From an uncultured Bacteroidales bacterium (GTDB taxonomy: Bacteria > Bacteroidota > Bacteroidia > Bacteroidales > UBA11471), in assembly GCA_947589325.1 (NCBI GenBank), contig CANQAM010000005.1:43546-107545 (forward strand): a DNA stretch of 64,000 bases, read 5' to 3'. Position 1 is the stretch's first letter. Every line of letters begins with the position of its first letter. Below are positions 48,715-58,822 of the stretch, one piece after another. The notes beneath the pieces were generated by a model. It was not told where the DNA came from, searched no databases, and was given only the letters and a program-made list of their open reading frames with translations. The translations under genes and the position numbers were made by a program.

Positions 48715-49959
48715 ATGATGCAGCGATTGGTTTTTCTTTTGATGTGCTGCGGTGTGGTTGCCGTCGGTCGTGCGGCGGGATATTCCACGCGCGCATTCGA
48801 CGAACGGGTGCACACGCTGCAAGTGCGGGTGGGCGCCGATATGCTGGCTCCGCCGGTAACGCTGCTGGACGGCAACGACCGTATCGTCATATCGTTCGAC
48901 CTCTTTGCCGACGAGCCGGAAGAACTGCGTTACCGCGTGGCGTATTGCAATGCCGACTGGTCGCCGTCGCCGCTTGTGCAGGCGGAGTATCTCGACGGCT
49001 TCGCCGAAGGCAGTATCGACGATTATGCCTTGTCGTTCAATACGTATCGGAATTATGTGAATTACCGCATCGTGTTTCCGAACGAAAATGTTTCATTCCG
49101 CCTGTCGGGAAATTATGTCGTATCGGTCTATCCCGAGAGCTGTCCCGATGAGGTGTTGCTGACGGCGTGCTTCTCGCTCGCGGAAAATTTGGTGGAGCTC
49201 GCCTGCGAAATAACGACCCGCACCGATGTCGATTATAACAAGGGGCACCAACAGCTTTCGGTGAAACTGGCGCACCCGCGCTACGAGATACGCGACCCGC
49301 GCAGCGAGTTGCAGATGTATGTTTCGCAAAATGTCGATTACTCCGACCGTCATCTGCTGACGCAGCCGCTTTACGTGCAGCCGCAGGAGTTGGAATATGC
49401 TCATGCGCCGGCCTTGGTGTTTCCGGCGGGCAACGAATACCGCCGCTTTGAAATCGTGTCGCCGCACTACAACCCGCTGGGCGTGGAGAGTATGCGCTAT
49501 TTCGAGCCGTATTATCATGCCCTGCTTGCGACCGACCGACCGCGCGCGGCAGAGGCATACGTCTATGACGAAACGCAGAACGGACGGTTTTTTATCCGTG
49601 CCGGCGGCAGTGAAGAGCCCGATACCGAAGCCGATTATTATATGGTGCACTTCACGCTCGAAACGGGTCGCCCGCTCGACGGCGAGGTGTATCTCGACGG
49701 GGAATTTACGCTCGGACGACGGGACGCATCGACCCGCATGACCTACAACGCCGAAACGCACTCGTATGAAAAAACGCTGCCGCTCAAACAGGGGGCGTAC
49801 AATTACCGGTATGTACTCTCGAAAAACGGTCGTGCCGACGCGGCGCCGATAGAGGGCAACCACTACGAAACGCTCAACGAATACCAGATAAGCGTCTATC
49901 ATCGTCCGACGGGCGGACGCTACGACCGTCTCATCGGCTATACGCGGTGCCGCATGTAG
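48715..49959 (+). CDS. DUF5103 / type IX secretion system Plug-type protein
   Basis: RYRVAYCNADWSPSPLVQAEYLDGFAEGSIDDYALSFNTYRNYVNYRIVFPNENVSFRLSGNYVVSVYP is the DUF5103/T9SS plug pattern; signal peptide present. Confidence 0.82.
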   Translation: MMQRLVFLLMCCGVVAVGRAAGYSTRAFDERVHTLQVRVGADMLAPPVTLLDGNDRIVISFDLFADEPEELRYRVAYCNADWSPSPLVQAEYLDGFAEGSIDDYALSFNTYRNYVNYRIVFPNENVSFRLSGNYVVSVYPESCPDEVLLTACFSLAENLVELACEITTRTDVDYNKGHQQLSVKLAHPRYEIRDPRSELQMYVSQNVDYSDRHLLTQPLYVQPQELEYAHAPALVFPAGNEYRRFEIVSPHYNPLGVESMRYFEPYYHALLATDRPRAAEAYVYDETQNGRFFIRAGGSEEPDTEADYYMVHFTLETGRPLDGEVYLDGEFTLGRRDASTRMTYNAETHSYEKTLPLKQGAYNYRYVLSKNGRADAAPIEGNHYETLNEYQISVYHRPTGGRYDRLIGYTRCRM

Positions 49960-49980
49960 ATGCGATTCAAAGTTTTTTAT

Positions 49981-49988
49981 TACTTTTG
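49981..49988 (+). promoter_or_regulatory. -7 box TACTTTTG upstream of proA
   Basis: TAnnTTTG match ~37 bp upstream of ATG. Confidence 0.55.
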
Positions 49989-50024
49989 CCGCCGGAATGC
50001 CTGCGGCATAAATGAAACAAAAAA

Positions 50025-51272
50025 ATGTCAGCACTTATTTCTTTACTCGAATCGGTGCGGGCGGCGTCGCGCCGCCTCAATCTGCTCGACGGAGCGACCG
50101 TCGATGCCGTGTTGCTTGCCGTTGCCGACGAAACGGAACGGCAGACGGAATATATCCTGTCGGAAAATGCGCGCGATTTGGCGCAGATGTCGCCGACCGA
50201 CCCCAAGTACGACCGCTTGCAGCTTACGGCGCAGCGGCTTGCCGACATCGCCGCCGATATGCGGCGGGTAGCCTCGCTGCCGTCGCCGTTGGGAAAGACG
50301 CTGAGCGAAACAGTGCGCCCCAACGGCATGACCATACGCAAGGTGTCGGTGCCTTTCGGGGTGGTGGGCATTATCTACGAGGCGCGCCCCAACGTTACTT
50401 TCGACGTTTTCTCCCTCTGTCTGAAATCGGGAAATGCCTGCGTGCTGAAAGGCGGGAGCGATGCCGCATGTTCCAACCGTGCCATTACCGACATTATCCA
50501 CCGTGTGTTGATAAAGTTCGGAATCGACACGAATACAGTGGTTTTGCTGTCGAATGAACGCTCGGTTACCAACGAGTTATTGACAGCCGTCGGATATGTC
50601 GATTTGGTGATTCCGCGCGGAAGCAAGGGGCTTATCGACTTCGTGCGGCAACAGGCGCGCGTGCCGGTGATAGAAACGGGTGCGGGTGTGTGCCATACCT
50701 ATTTCGACGCTGCCGGCGACGTGGCGAAGGGGCGGGCTATCGTGCTGAACGCCAAGACCCGCCGCGTGTCGGTGTGCAATGCGCTCGACTGCCTGCTCGT
50801 GCACCGCGGCCGACTGACCGACCTGCCGGCGCTCTGCGCGCCGCTGGCGGAAAAGAGGGTCATCGTTTATGCCGACGAACCGGCGTATGCCGCCCTCTCG
50901 GGAAGCTATCCTGCCGCCCTGCTGCAACCGGCGGCCGCCGACAGCTACGGCACGGAGTTTCTCGATTACAAAATGGCGATAAAGACGGTGGCGTCGCTCG
51001 ATGAGGCGTTGCAGCACATCGCCCGCTATTCGTCGCAGCACAGCGAAAGCATCGTGAGTGAAGATGCCGCCGCCTGCCTGCGCTTCACCCGCGAGGTCGA
51101 TGCCGCCTGCGTTTATACCAACGTATCGACGGCGTTTACCGACGGCGGACAGTTCGGCTTCGGCGCCGAAATAGGCATCAGCACGCAGAAACTCCACGCG
51201 CGCGGACCTATGGCGCTGCCGGAGCTTACCACCTACAAATACATCATCACCGGCGACGGACAAACACGATAA
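50025..51272 (+). CDS. proA: glutamate-5-semialdehyde dehydrogenase
   Basis: [68 protein letters not shown]. Confidence 0.96.
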   Translation: MSALISLLESVRAASRRLNLLDGATVDAVLLAVADETERQTEYILSENARDLAQMSPTDPKYDRLQLTAQRLADIAADMRRVASLPSPLGKTLSETVRPNGMTIRKVSVPFGVVGIIYEARPNVTFDVFSLCLKSGNACVLKGGSDAACSNRAITDIIHRVLIKFGIDTNTVVLLSNERSVTNELLTAVGYVDLVIPRGSKGLIDFVRQQARVPVIETGAGVCHTYFDAAGDVAKGRAIVLNAKTRRVSVCNALDCLLVHRGRLTDLPALCAPLAEKRVIVYADEPAYAALSGSYPAALLQPAAADSYGTEFLDYKMAIKTVASLDEALQHIARYSSQHSESIVSEDAAACLRFTREVDAACVYTNVSTAFTDGGQFGFGAEIGISTQKLHARGPMALPELTTYKYIITGDGQTR

Positions 51273-51292
51273 TTTCAAAATACCAAACAGAT

Positions 51293-52246
51293 ATGAGACA
51301 TTTTACTTCCGTGGAAGATATAGGCGACCTGCATGCCGCCCTGCAAGAGGCGCTTGCCGTGAAAGCCGACCGTTTTGCCTACCAGCATCTGGGTAGGAAC
51401 AAAACGCTGATTATGATATTTTTCAATTCGAGTCTGCGCACCCGCCTCAGCACCCAAAAGGCTGCCATGAATCTGGGCATGAACGTTATCGTGCTCGACA
51501 TCAACCAAGGGGCATGGAAGCTCGAAACCGAGCGGGGCGTCGTCATGGACGGCGACAAGACCGAACACCTGTTGGAGGCGATACCCGTCATCGGCTGCTA
51601 TTGCGACGTTATCGGGGTGCGGTCGTTCGCCCGCTTCGAGAACAAAGCCGACGATTACGAGGAGAAAATCATTTCGCAGTTCATACAGTATTCGGGTCGT
51701 CCCGTGTTCAGTATGGAGGCTGCCACCCGCCACCCGCTGCAAAGTTTCGCCGACCTTATCACTATTGAAGAATATAAAAAGAAAGCGTGCCCCAAAATCG
51801 TGCTTACGTGGGCGCCTCACCCCAAAGCCCTGCCGCAGGCGGTCGCCAACTCGTTCGCCGAATGGATAAATGCAATAGGCTATGAATTGGTAATCACCCA
51901 CCCCGAAGGGTATGAACTCGACCCTCGCTTCGTGGGAAACGCCCGCGTGGAGTACGACCAACGGAAAGCCTTTGAGGGGGCGGACTTCATCTACGCGAAA
52001 AACTGGTCGGCATACACCGACCCGAACTACGGGAAGGTCATCAACACCGACCGCTCGTGGACGGTCGATGCCGAGAAAATGACGCTGACCGACAATGCCT
52101 ATTTCATGCACTGCCTGCCGGTGCGCCGCAACATGATTGTTACCGACGAGGTCATCGAGAGTCCGCAGTCCATCGTGATACCCGAAGCCGCCAACCGAGA
52201 AATTTCGGCGCAGGTGGTGCTGAAAAAGATTCTCGAAAGCCTTTAA
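51293..52246 (+). CDS. argF': N-succinylornithine-type carbamoyltransferase (ArgF')
   Basis: FFNSSLRTRLSTQKAAMNLGMNVIVLDINQGAWKLETERGVVMDGDK, SMEAATRHPLQSFADL, YFMHCLPVRRNMIVTDEVIESP; closely resembles the Bacteroides fragilis succinylornithine transcarbamylase as recalled. Confidence 0.93.
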   Translation: MRHFTSVEDIGDLHAALQEALAVKADRFAYQHLGRNKTLIMIFFNSSLRTRLSTQKAAMNLGMNVIVLDINQGAWKLETERGVVMDGDKTEHLLEAIPVIGCYCDVIGVRSFARFENKADDYEEKIISQFIQYSGRPVFSMEAATRHPLQSFADLITIEEYKKKACPKIVLTWAPHPKALPQAVANSFAEWINAIGYELVITHPEGYELDPRFVGNARVEYDQRKAFEGADFIYAKNWSAYTDPNYGKVINTDRSWTVDAEKMTLTDNAYFMHCLPVRRNMIVTDEVIESPQSIVIPEAANREISAQVVLKKILESL

Positions 52247-52275
52247 CCGGTTTTCCGTTTACAAAGGAAAAATCG

Positions 52276-52283
52276 TACCTTTG
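52276..52283 (+). promoter_or_regulatory. -7 box TACCTTTG upstream of argS
   Basis: TAnnTTTG match ~49 bp upstream of ATG. Confidence 0.5.
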
Positions 52284-52331
52284 CACCTCCGTTGCATCGC
52301 TGCGGAGAGATTCATTTTTAATTTCGACGCT

Positions 52332-54128
52332 ATGAAAATAGAAACACAGATAGCCCAAAGCATCGCTGCCGCCCTGCAATCGCTGTACGGCATCGCGGTC
52401 GCGCCCGATACCCTGCAACTGACAAAGACCAAAAAAGAGTTCGAGGGCAACCTCACGTTGGTCGTATTTCCTTTTCTGAAAGCCTCCCGCAAGTCGCCCG
52501 AAGCGACGGCGCAGGAAATCGGCGCTTATTTGCAGGAACACGCAGCCGACCTGATAGCGGGGTTCAATGTGGTGAAAGGATTTCTCAACCTCGTCATTGC
52601 GCCCGCCTGCTGGGTGGGACAGCTCAATGCCATCAACGCCGATGCCTCCTACGGCATCAAGACGGCGGCACCCGACGCTCCGTTAGTGATGATAGAATAC
52701 TCCTCACCCAATACCAACAAGCCGCTGCACCTTGGGCACGTACGTAACAACCTGCTGGGATACAGCTTGTCGTGCATCATGGCAGCAAATGGAAACCGCG
52801 TGGTGAAAACCAATATCGTGAACGACCGCGGCATACATATCTGCAAGTCGATGTTGGCGTGGGAGAAGTGGGGCGAGGGCGTTACCCCCGAATCGTCGGG
52901 CAAGAAGGGCGACCATTTGGTGGGCGACTTTTATGTGTTGTTCGACAAACATTACAAGCAGGAGGTTGCCGAGCTGCAAGCCGCCGGCAAGAGCAAGGAG
53001 GAGGCTGAAGCCGCCTCGCCGCTTATGGCGGAGGCGCGCGAAATGCTGCGCCGCTGGGAAGCCGGCGACCCCGAAGTGCGCCGCGTGTGGGAGATGATGA
53101 ACGGTTGGGTGTATGCCGGTTTCGATGAAACGTACCGCCGCATGGGGGTCGGATTCGACAAGATATACTACGAGTCGCAGACTTATCTCGACGGCAAGAA
53201 AAAAGTGCTCGAAGGGCTCGAAAAAGGCATCATGTACCGCAAGGACGACGGCTCTGTGTGGGCGGACCTTACAGGCGAAGGACTCGACCAGAAACTGCTG
53301 CTGCGCGCCGACGGCACGTCGGTGTATATGACGCAGGATATAGGCACCGCCCAACAGCGTTTCCGCGACTACCCTATCGACCGCATGGTGTATGTCGTGG
53401 GCAACGAACAGAATTACCACTTTCAGGTGCTGTCGATATTGCTCGACAAGCTCGGCTTCAAATGGGGCAGGGAGCTGGTGCACTTCTCTTACGGTATGGT
53501 GGAGCTGCCCGAAGGCAAGATGAAATCGCGCGAAGGCACGGTGGTCGATGCCGACGACCTCATCGATGAAATGGTGAATACCGCCCGCGAAACGTCGGCG
53601 GAACTCGGAAAGCTCGACGGTTGTACGCCGGAAGAAGCCGACGCCGTTTCGGAAATGGTGGGACTCGGTGCGCTCAAATATTTCATTCTGAAAGTCGATC
53701 CGCGCAAGAACATGACGTTCAATCCCAAAGAGTCGATAGACTTTAACGGCAACACGGGACCGTTCATACAATATACGCACGCGCGAATCTGCTCGGTGCT
53801 ACGCAAGGCGGCCGACGAGGGTATCGTATTGCCGCAGCAGGCGGCGACGAACATCGCGCTTTCTGACAAGGAAATATCGCTGATACAGCAGTTGGCGGCA
53901 TTTCCCGAAGTGGTGGCGGAGGCAGGTGTGCAATTCAGTCCCGCGCTGATAGCCAATTACACTTACGACCTCGTGAAAGAGTACAACCAGTTCTATCACG
54001 ACTTTTCGATTCTGCGCGAATCCGATGCCGATGTCAAGGCGTTCCGCCTGCTGCTGTCGGCGAATACGGCGCGCATCGTCAAGGCCGCGATGGGTTTGCT
54101 CGGCATACAGGTGCCCGACCGTATGTAA
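52332..54128 (+). CDS. argS: arginyl-tRNA synthetase
   Basis: EYSSPNTNKPLHLGHVRNNLLGYSLSCI, KMKSREGTVVDADDLI, C-terminal anticodon-binding domain to RM. Start moved to ATG at 52332. Confidence 0.97.
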   Translation: MKIETQIAQSIAAALQSLYGIAVAPDTLQLTKTKKEFEGNLTLVVFPFLKASRKSPEATAQEIGAYLQEHAADLIAGFNVVKGFLNLVIAPACWVGQLNAINADASYGIKTAAPDAPLVMIEYSSPNTNKPLHLGHVRNNLLGYSLSCIMAANGNRVVKTNIVNDRGIHICKSMLAWEKWGEGVTPESSGKKGDHLVGDFYVLFDKHYKQEVAELQAAGKSKEEAEAASPLMAEAREMLRRWEAGDPEVRRVWEMMNGWVYAGFDETYRRMGVGFDKIYYESQTYLDGKKKVLEGLEKGIMYRKDDGSVWADLTGEGLDQKLLLRADGTSVYMTQDIGTAQQRFRDYPIDRMVYVVGNEQNYHFQVLSILLDKLGFKWGRELVHFSYGMVELPEGKMKSREGTVVDADDLIDEMVNTARETSAELGKLDGCTPEEADAVSEMVGLGALKYFILKVDPRKNMTFNPKESIDFNGNTGPFIQYTHARICSVLRKAADEGIVLPQQAATNIALSDKEISLIQQLAAFPEVVAEAGVQFSPALIANYTYDLVKEYNQFYHDFSILRESDADVKAFRLLLSANTARIVKAAMGLLGIQVPDRM

Positions 54129-54149
54129 CCGCCGGTCGCAAAAAACAAG

Positions 54150-54187
54150 ACGAGCCGCAGGAAAACTCCTGCGGCTCGTTCTTTTTT
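54150..54187. terminator. intrinsic terminator between argS and galK
   Basis: ACGAGCCGCAGGA-aaac-TCCTGCGGCTCGT perfect 13-bp stem followed by TCTTTTTT, between convergent genes. Confidence 0.9.
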
Positions 54188-54201
54188 GAAAGGAATGCCG
54201 A

Positions 54202-55347
54202 TTACAGTTTGCGGGAGCCGTCGCCGATTTTTACGGGATAGACTTTCGGCTCCTTGCCGAATTTGGCTTTGAAACCTTTGACGGCCGTTTCGATGAAGTG
54301 GTCGTATTTGTCTTCGGGCACGAGGTTGATGGTGCAGCCGCCGAAGCCGCCGCCCATGACGCGCGAGCCGGTAACGCCGCATTCGCGGGCTACGTCGTTG
54401 AGGTAGTCGAGCTCTTCGCAGCTTACTTCGTAGAGCTTGCTCATGCCGTGGTGCGTGCCGTACATTTTTTCGCCGACGGTCTTGTAATCGCCTTTTTTCA
54501 GGGCGTCGCAGGCATCGAGGAGGCGTTGTATCTCTTCGATGACGTATTCGGCGCGCATGTAGTCTTCGGCGCTTACTTCGTTTTTCACCTCTGCCAGCAT
54601 CTGCATGTCGGCGTCGCGCAGGAGCGACACTTCGGGGTGGTGTTTCCGTATGGCGGCGACGACGGCTTCGCACGATTCGCGACGGCGGTTGTATGCCGAC
54701 GATGCCAGCTCGTGTTTTACCACCGAGTCGATGAGTACGACTTTGTAGCCGACCGGATTGAACGGCACGTATTCATATTCGAGCGAGCGGCAGTCGAGGC
54801 GAATCAAATGCCCCGCTTTTCCGAACACGGAGGCAAATTGATCCATGATGCCGCATTTTACGCCGCAATAGTTGTGTTCGGTCGCCTGCCCGATTTTTGC
54901 CAACTCGAATTTGTCGATGCCGAGACGGAATATTTCATTGAGCGCGAAGGCGAACGTGCTTTCGAGAGCAGCCGATGAAGAGAGTCCTGCTCCGAGCGGC
55001 ACATCGCCGGAGAAAGCGGTGTCGAATCCTTCGACCTGTCCGCCCCGTTTGGCGATTTCGCGCACGACGCCGAAGATGTAGCGCGCCCAGCTTTGAGCGG
55101 GAGCATCGGCTTCGTTCATGCCGAATTCCGCATATTCGTCGAGATCGACCGAATAGGCGCGTACTTTGTTCGTGCCGTTGATTTTTATTTCGGCAAGCAT
55201 GCCCTTGTCTATGGCGCCGGGCAGCACGAAACCGCCGTTGTAATCGGTGTGTTCGCCGATGAGATTGATGCGGCCGGGCGAAAAATAGAGTTCACCGCTC
55301 GTGCCGAAATGTTCGCTGAATTTTTTTCGTACTTGTGTATTGTCCAT
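54202..55347 (-). CDS. galK: galactokinase
   Basis: SPGRINLIGEHTDYNGGFVLPGAI, VPLGAGLSSSAALE, RVMGGGFGGCTINLV. Confidence 0.96.
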   Translation of the reverse strand: MDNTQVRKKFSEHFGTSGELYFSPGRINLIGEHTDYNGGFVLPGAIDKGMLAEIKINGTNKVRAYSVDLDEYAEFGMNEADAPAQSWARYIFGVVREIAKRGGQVEGFDTAFSGDVPLGAGLSSSAALESTFAFALNEIFRLGIDKFELAKIGQATEHNYCGVKCGIMDQFASVFGKAGHLIRLDCRSLEYEYVPFNPVGYKVVLIDSVVKHELASSAYNRRRESCEAVVAAIRKHHPEVSLLRDADMQMLAEVKNEVSAEDYMRAEYVIEEIQRLLDACDALKKGDYKTVGEKMYGTHHGMSKLYEVSCEELDYLNDVARECGVTGSRVMGGGFGGCTINLVPEDKYDHFIETAVKGFKAKFGKEPKVYPVKIGDGSRKL

Positions 55348-55365
55348 TGTATGATAGAATTAGGG

Positions 55366-56706
55366 TTAATCGACAGGAATATCTTTGTTCACATTTTTAC
55401 AGCCGACAAGACCGTAATAGAGCAGATAAGCCAGCGCAGCCACGATGAGCCAGTAGCTGTTCATGTAGCCCGCACCTTTGGCGATAGCTTGCTGTATGAG
55501 GGGTAGAATGCCGCCGCCGACCACCATCATCATGAAGATGCCCGATGCCTGTGCCGTATATTTGCCCAGCCCTTCGACGGCGAGGTTGAAGATGCCGCCC
55601 CACATGACCGATGTGCAGAGACCGCACAAAACAAGGAACAGGGCGCTGATAGGAACTTCCGCCATGACGATACCGTTTTCGATGCTGTAACCCGGCATGT
55701 AGAGCGTATTCTCTTTGGGGAAGAAAATTGCCAGAATCACCAGTACGATAGCTACTGCCGATACGACGATGAGCTGCGTACCGGTCGATACTTTTCCGGC
55801 GATGACGCTGCTCAGCGTCCGTCCCACCAACATAAGCAGCCAGTAAATGGCGACGATGGCGCCGGCTATGGCGGAGGCATCGCCTGCGACACCTGCGCCG
55901 GTGGCGCTTTGGTCGGAAAGGTAGAAATTCAGTGTGCCCGGTATGCCTATCTCTATGCCCACGTAGATGAAAATTCCGATGACACCGAGTACCGTGTGGC
56001 GGAAATTCCACGGCGAGTGTTCCATTTTTTCTTTGACTCCGCTTCCTTTATGGAGGTGCGGTTCGGGAATATCGACGAACGAGATGATGCAGAATGCGGC
56101 AGCGAATACGCCCATGGCAATCCACAACAACGGCGTTACGTCGCCCATGGTCGAAGCCGGTGTGAGCGAGCCGATAAGAGCGCCGACGAAAAACGGCGTC
56201 AAGGTAGCCGAGAGCGAATTGAGGGCGCCGCCGGCTTGCAAGAGCTGGTTGCCTTTGTTACCGCCGCCGCCGAGCAGGTTGAGCATGGGATTGACTACCG
56301 TGTTGAGCATACAGACGCAGAAGCCGCAGATGAATGCGCCCAACAGATAGACGAAGAAGTTGTAGCAAACCGTGATGCCCGATAGCGTGAAAGCGGGAAC
56401 ATTCGCTCCGACGAAGCTCGAGAGGTATTGCACGGCAAGACCGACTACGCCTACCGCCATTGCCCACAATGCGGTTTTCTTGTATCCGATTTTTACGAGC
56501 AGGTTTCCGGCAGGAATGCCCATAAAGAGGTAGGCGAGAAAGTTCATCATGTTTCCCATCATGCCGAGAACGCTGTTGCCCTCGAATTGATAGCCCCAAA
56601 TCGTGCCGATGGGAGCAGCCAGATTGGTTACGAAGGAAATCATCGCGAAGATGAAGAACATGGCGATAATGGCGATGATGTTCCCGTTCTTTTTTGTCGT
56701 TGTCAT
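55366..56706 (-). CDS. MFS sugar transporter, FucP/GluP (glucose/galactose) type
   Basis: 12-TM MFS; MNFLAYLFMGIPAGNLLVKIGYKKTALWAM; between galM and galK. Confidence 0.88.
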   Translation of the reverse strand: MTTTKKNGNIIAIIAMFFIFAMISFVTNLAAPIGTIWGYQFEGNSVLGMMGNMMNFLAYLFMGIPAGNLLVKIGYKKTALWAMAVGVVGLAVQYLSSFVGANVPAFTLSGITVCYNFFVYLLGAFICGFCVCMLNTVVNPMLNLLGGGGNKGNQLLQAGGALNSLSATLTPFFVGALIGSLTPASTMGDVTPLLWIAMGVFAAAFCIISFVDIPEPHLHKGSGVKEKMEHSPWNFRHTVLGVIGIFIYVGIEIGIPGTLNFYLSDQSATGAGVAGDASAIAGAIVAIYWLLMLVGRTLSSVIAGKVSTGTQLIVVSAVAIVLVILAIFFPKENTLYMPGYSIENGIVMAEVPISALFLVLCGLCTSVMWGGIFNLAVEGLGKYTAQASGIFMMMVVGGGILPLIQQAIAKGAGYMNSYWLIVAALAYLLYYGLVGCKNVNKDIPVD

Positions 56707-56733
56707 GATTTTCAGAATTTTGGTTAGGAATAA

Positions 56734-57822
56734 TTATTTTTTGATGGAGAATTGGTAGCGGCAGGTTTGTGTGTAAAACTCGCCCGGACGCAGTATGGTC
56801 GAGGGAAAATGAGGTTTGTTGGGACTGTCGGGGAAGTGCTGCGTTTCAAAGCATATCGCCGTGCGGGCGGTATATTTGCGGCCGCATTTTCCGGTAAATC
56901 CGTTCAGCCAGTTTCCGGTATAGAGTTGTACGCCGGGTTCGGTGGTGTGTACCGTCATGACGATGCCGGTTTTGGGCGAGTAGGCTTCGGCAGCGAAGGC
57001 ATATTCACCCGGGAAATTTTTTGCCAGTACATAGTTGTGGTCGTATCCGCGACCGAAGCGCAGCTGCTCGAAATCGGCGTCGATATGCTCGCCCACCGCC
57101 GTCGGGTGCAGGAAACTCATGGGTGTTCCCGCCACCGGAGCAATTTCGCCGGTCGGCACCGACTTGTCGTCCATCGGCGTGTAGAAAGGGGCGTCGATAG
57201 TAACGATGTGGTTGGTAACTTCTCCACCGCCGTCGCCGTTGAGGTTGAAGAACGAGTGATGCGTAGGGTTGCACACGGTCGCCTTATCGGTCGTGGCTCG
57301 GTAGTGAATCTCCATGGCGTTGTCGTCGGTGAGCGTGTAGGTAACTTCTATTCTCAGGTTGCCCGGAAAACCCTCTTCGCCGTCGGGCGAAATGTAGGTG
57401 AGGTGAAGCGTTTGCGTGTCGCTTTGGCGGGCGTCCCACACGACTTCGTTGTAGCCCTTTATGCCGCCGTGCAGGGCGCAGTCGGGATTGGCGGAACGAA
57501 TGTCGTATGTTGTCCCGTCGAGATTGAAACGGCATTTTCCGATGCGGTTTCCGTAGCGGCCGATTAAAGCGCCGAGATATTTTTCTGGGGAGTGGAGGTA
57601 GCCCTCTATGGAGTCGTGTCCCAACACGACATCGGTCATGGTGCCGTCGGCGGCGGGGACGAGCAGCGTTACGACGATACCGCCGTAATTGGTGATGCAG
57701 ATTTCGGCTCCGTTGCGGTTGGTCAGTTGGTAAAGGGCGACTTTCTTTCCGTCGATGACGGCGTCGAAGTCCGATTTGCGCAGACCCGAACGTGTTTTTT
57801 CGATAAGATTTTCGGTGGTCAT
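56734..57822 (-). CDS. galM: aldose 1-epimerase (mutarotase)
   Basis: GRYGNRIGKCRFNLDGTTY, CNPTHHSFFNLNGDG, ARTAICFETQHFPDSPN. Confidence 0.95.
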   Translation of the reverse strand: MTTENLIEKTRSGLRKSDFDAVIDGKKVALYQLTNRNGAEICITNYGGIVVTLLVPAADGTMTDVVLGHDSIEGYLHSPEKYLGALIGRYGNRIGKCRFNLDGTTYDIRSANPDCALHGGIKGYNEVVWDARQSDTQTLHLTYISPDGEEGFPGNLRIEVTYTLTDDNAMEIHYRATTDKATVCNPTHHSFFNLNGDGGGEVTNHIVTIDAPFYTPMDDKSVPTGEIAPVAGTPMSFLHPTAVGEHIDADFEQLRFGRGYDHNYVLAKNFPGEYAFAAEAYSPKTGIVMTVHTTEPGVQLYTGNWLNGFTGKCGRKYTARTAICFETQHFPDSPNKPHFPSTILRPGEFYTQTCRYQFSIKK

Positions 57823-57835
57823 AATTCGGCGTTTT

Positions 57836-58810
57836 TTATGATTTACAGATTTCTCTTGTTTGGCGAATAAACTGCAACCGTTCGTAACCGGCAGGGTCGG
57901 CGATGCGGTGGTAATTAAGCTGTCCCCGCGCTTCGGCGACGGAAGAGAAGTTTTGTTTTTCGAGCCATCGGGTGAGCGAGTTCAGCATTTCGCCGATGAT
58001 TTTGTTGCCGTTGCGGTAGAGCGTGGTGCAGAGTTCGACGGCGGAGGCGCCGACCAAAATCGCTTTGATGAGGTCTTCGGGTTTGTGTACGCCGGTGGAA
58101 GCGGCTATCGGCAGATTGACGGAACCCGATACGATGCCTATCCAGCGGAGGGTGTCGCTCAGGTCGGTTGCCGACGTGAACGGGTCGGCGGCGACCATAC
58201 GCAAGGTATGAATGTCGATGTCGGGCTGCCATGGACGGTTGAACAGTACGACAGCAGCGGCGCCTGCCGATTTCAGTTGGTCGATTACCGAAACGAGGTT
58301 GGACAGGTTACGGCTTATCTTGACGATGATAGGCAGATGTACGACTTTTTTTATCTGTTGCAGAATTTCGACGTGGAGCTGTTCCGTTGCGCCCGGCGTG
58401 TATTCGGCGGAGGTGTCGATTTTCTGAATGTTGAGTTCGAGGGCGGAGGCTCCCGCATTTTCCAGTTCGGAGGCGAATTTTACCCATTCTCCGCTGTCGT
58501 AGCAGTTGATGCTGGCGATGACGGGCACGGCGACTGCGCGGCGCGCTTCTTTGACGAGGGTGAGGTATTTTTCGATTTCGTGGGCGCGTACCGTGTTTTG
58601 CAGGAAGTCGCGTGCTTCGGGATAGTCGGAGCCGTTGAGCAGTTGTTCGCTTTGGGCGTCGAGCTGCTCCTCAAAAAGCGATTTCAATACGACGGCGCCG
58701 ATGCCTGCTTTTTCGAGGGCGATGATTTTGTCCGTGCTGTCTGTTTGTCCCGAGCTTGCTGCGATAACGGGATTTCGGAGTTCCAATCCGGCGAATGAAG
58801 TTTCGATCAT
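57836..58810 (-). CDS. dihydroorotate dehydrogenase-like protein
   Basis: FMN TIM-barrel like PyrD (MIETSFAGLELRNPVIAASSGQT; PIIVKISRN; IAASTGVHKPEDLIKAILVGASAVELCTTLY) but lacks the usual NxSCPN motif. Confidence 0.88.
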   Translation of the reverse strand: MIETSFAGLELRNPVIAASSGQTDSTDKIIALEKAGIGAVVLKSLFEEQLDAQSEQLLNGSDYPEARDFLQNTVRAHEIEKYLTLVKEARRAVAVPVIASINCYDSGEWVKFASELENAGASALELNIQKIDTSAEYTPGATEQLHVEILQQIKKVVHLPIIVKISRNLSNLVSVIDQLKSAGAAAVVLFNRPWQPDIDIHTLRMVAADPFTSATDLSDTLRWIGIVSGSVNLPIAASTGVHKPEDLIKAILVGASAVELCTTLYRNGNKIIGEMLNSLTRWLEKQNFSSVAEARGQLNYHRIADPAGYERLQFIRQTREICKS

Positions 58811-58822
58811 GGTATATGTTAT

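Noticed and set aside
54202-57822. galK-transporter-galM cluster as a novel sugar system
   Set aside because: Standard Bacteroidota galactose utilisation arrangement.
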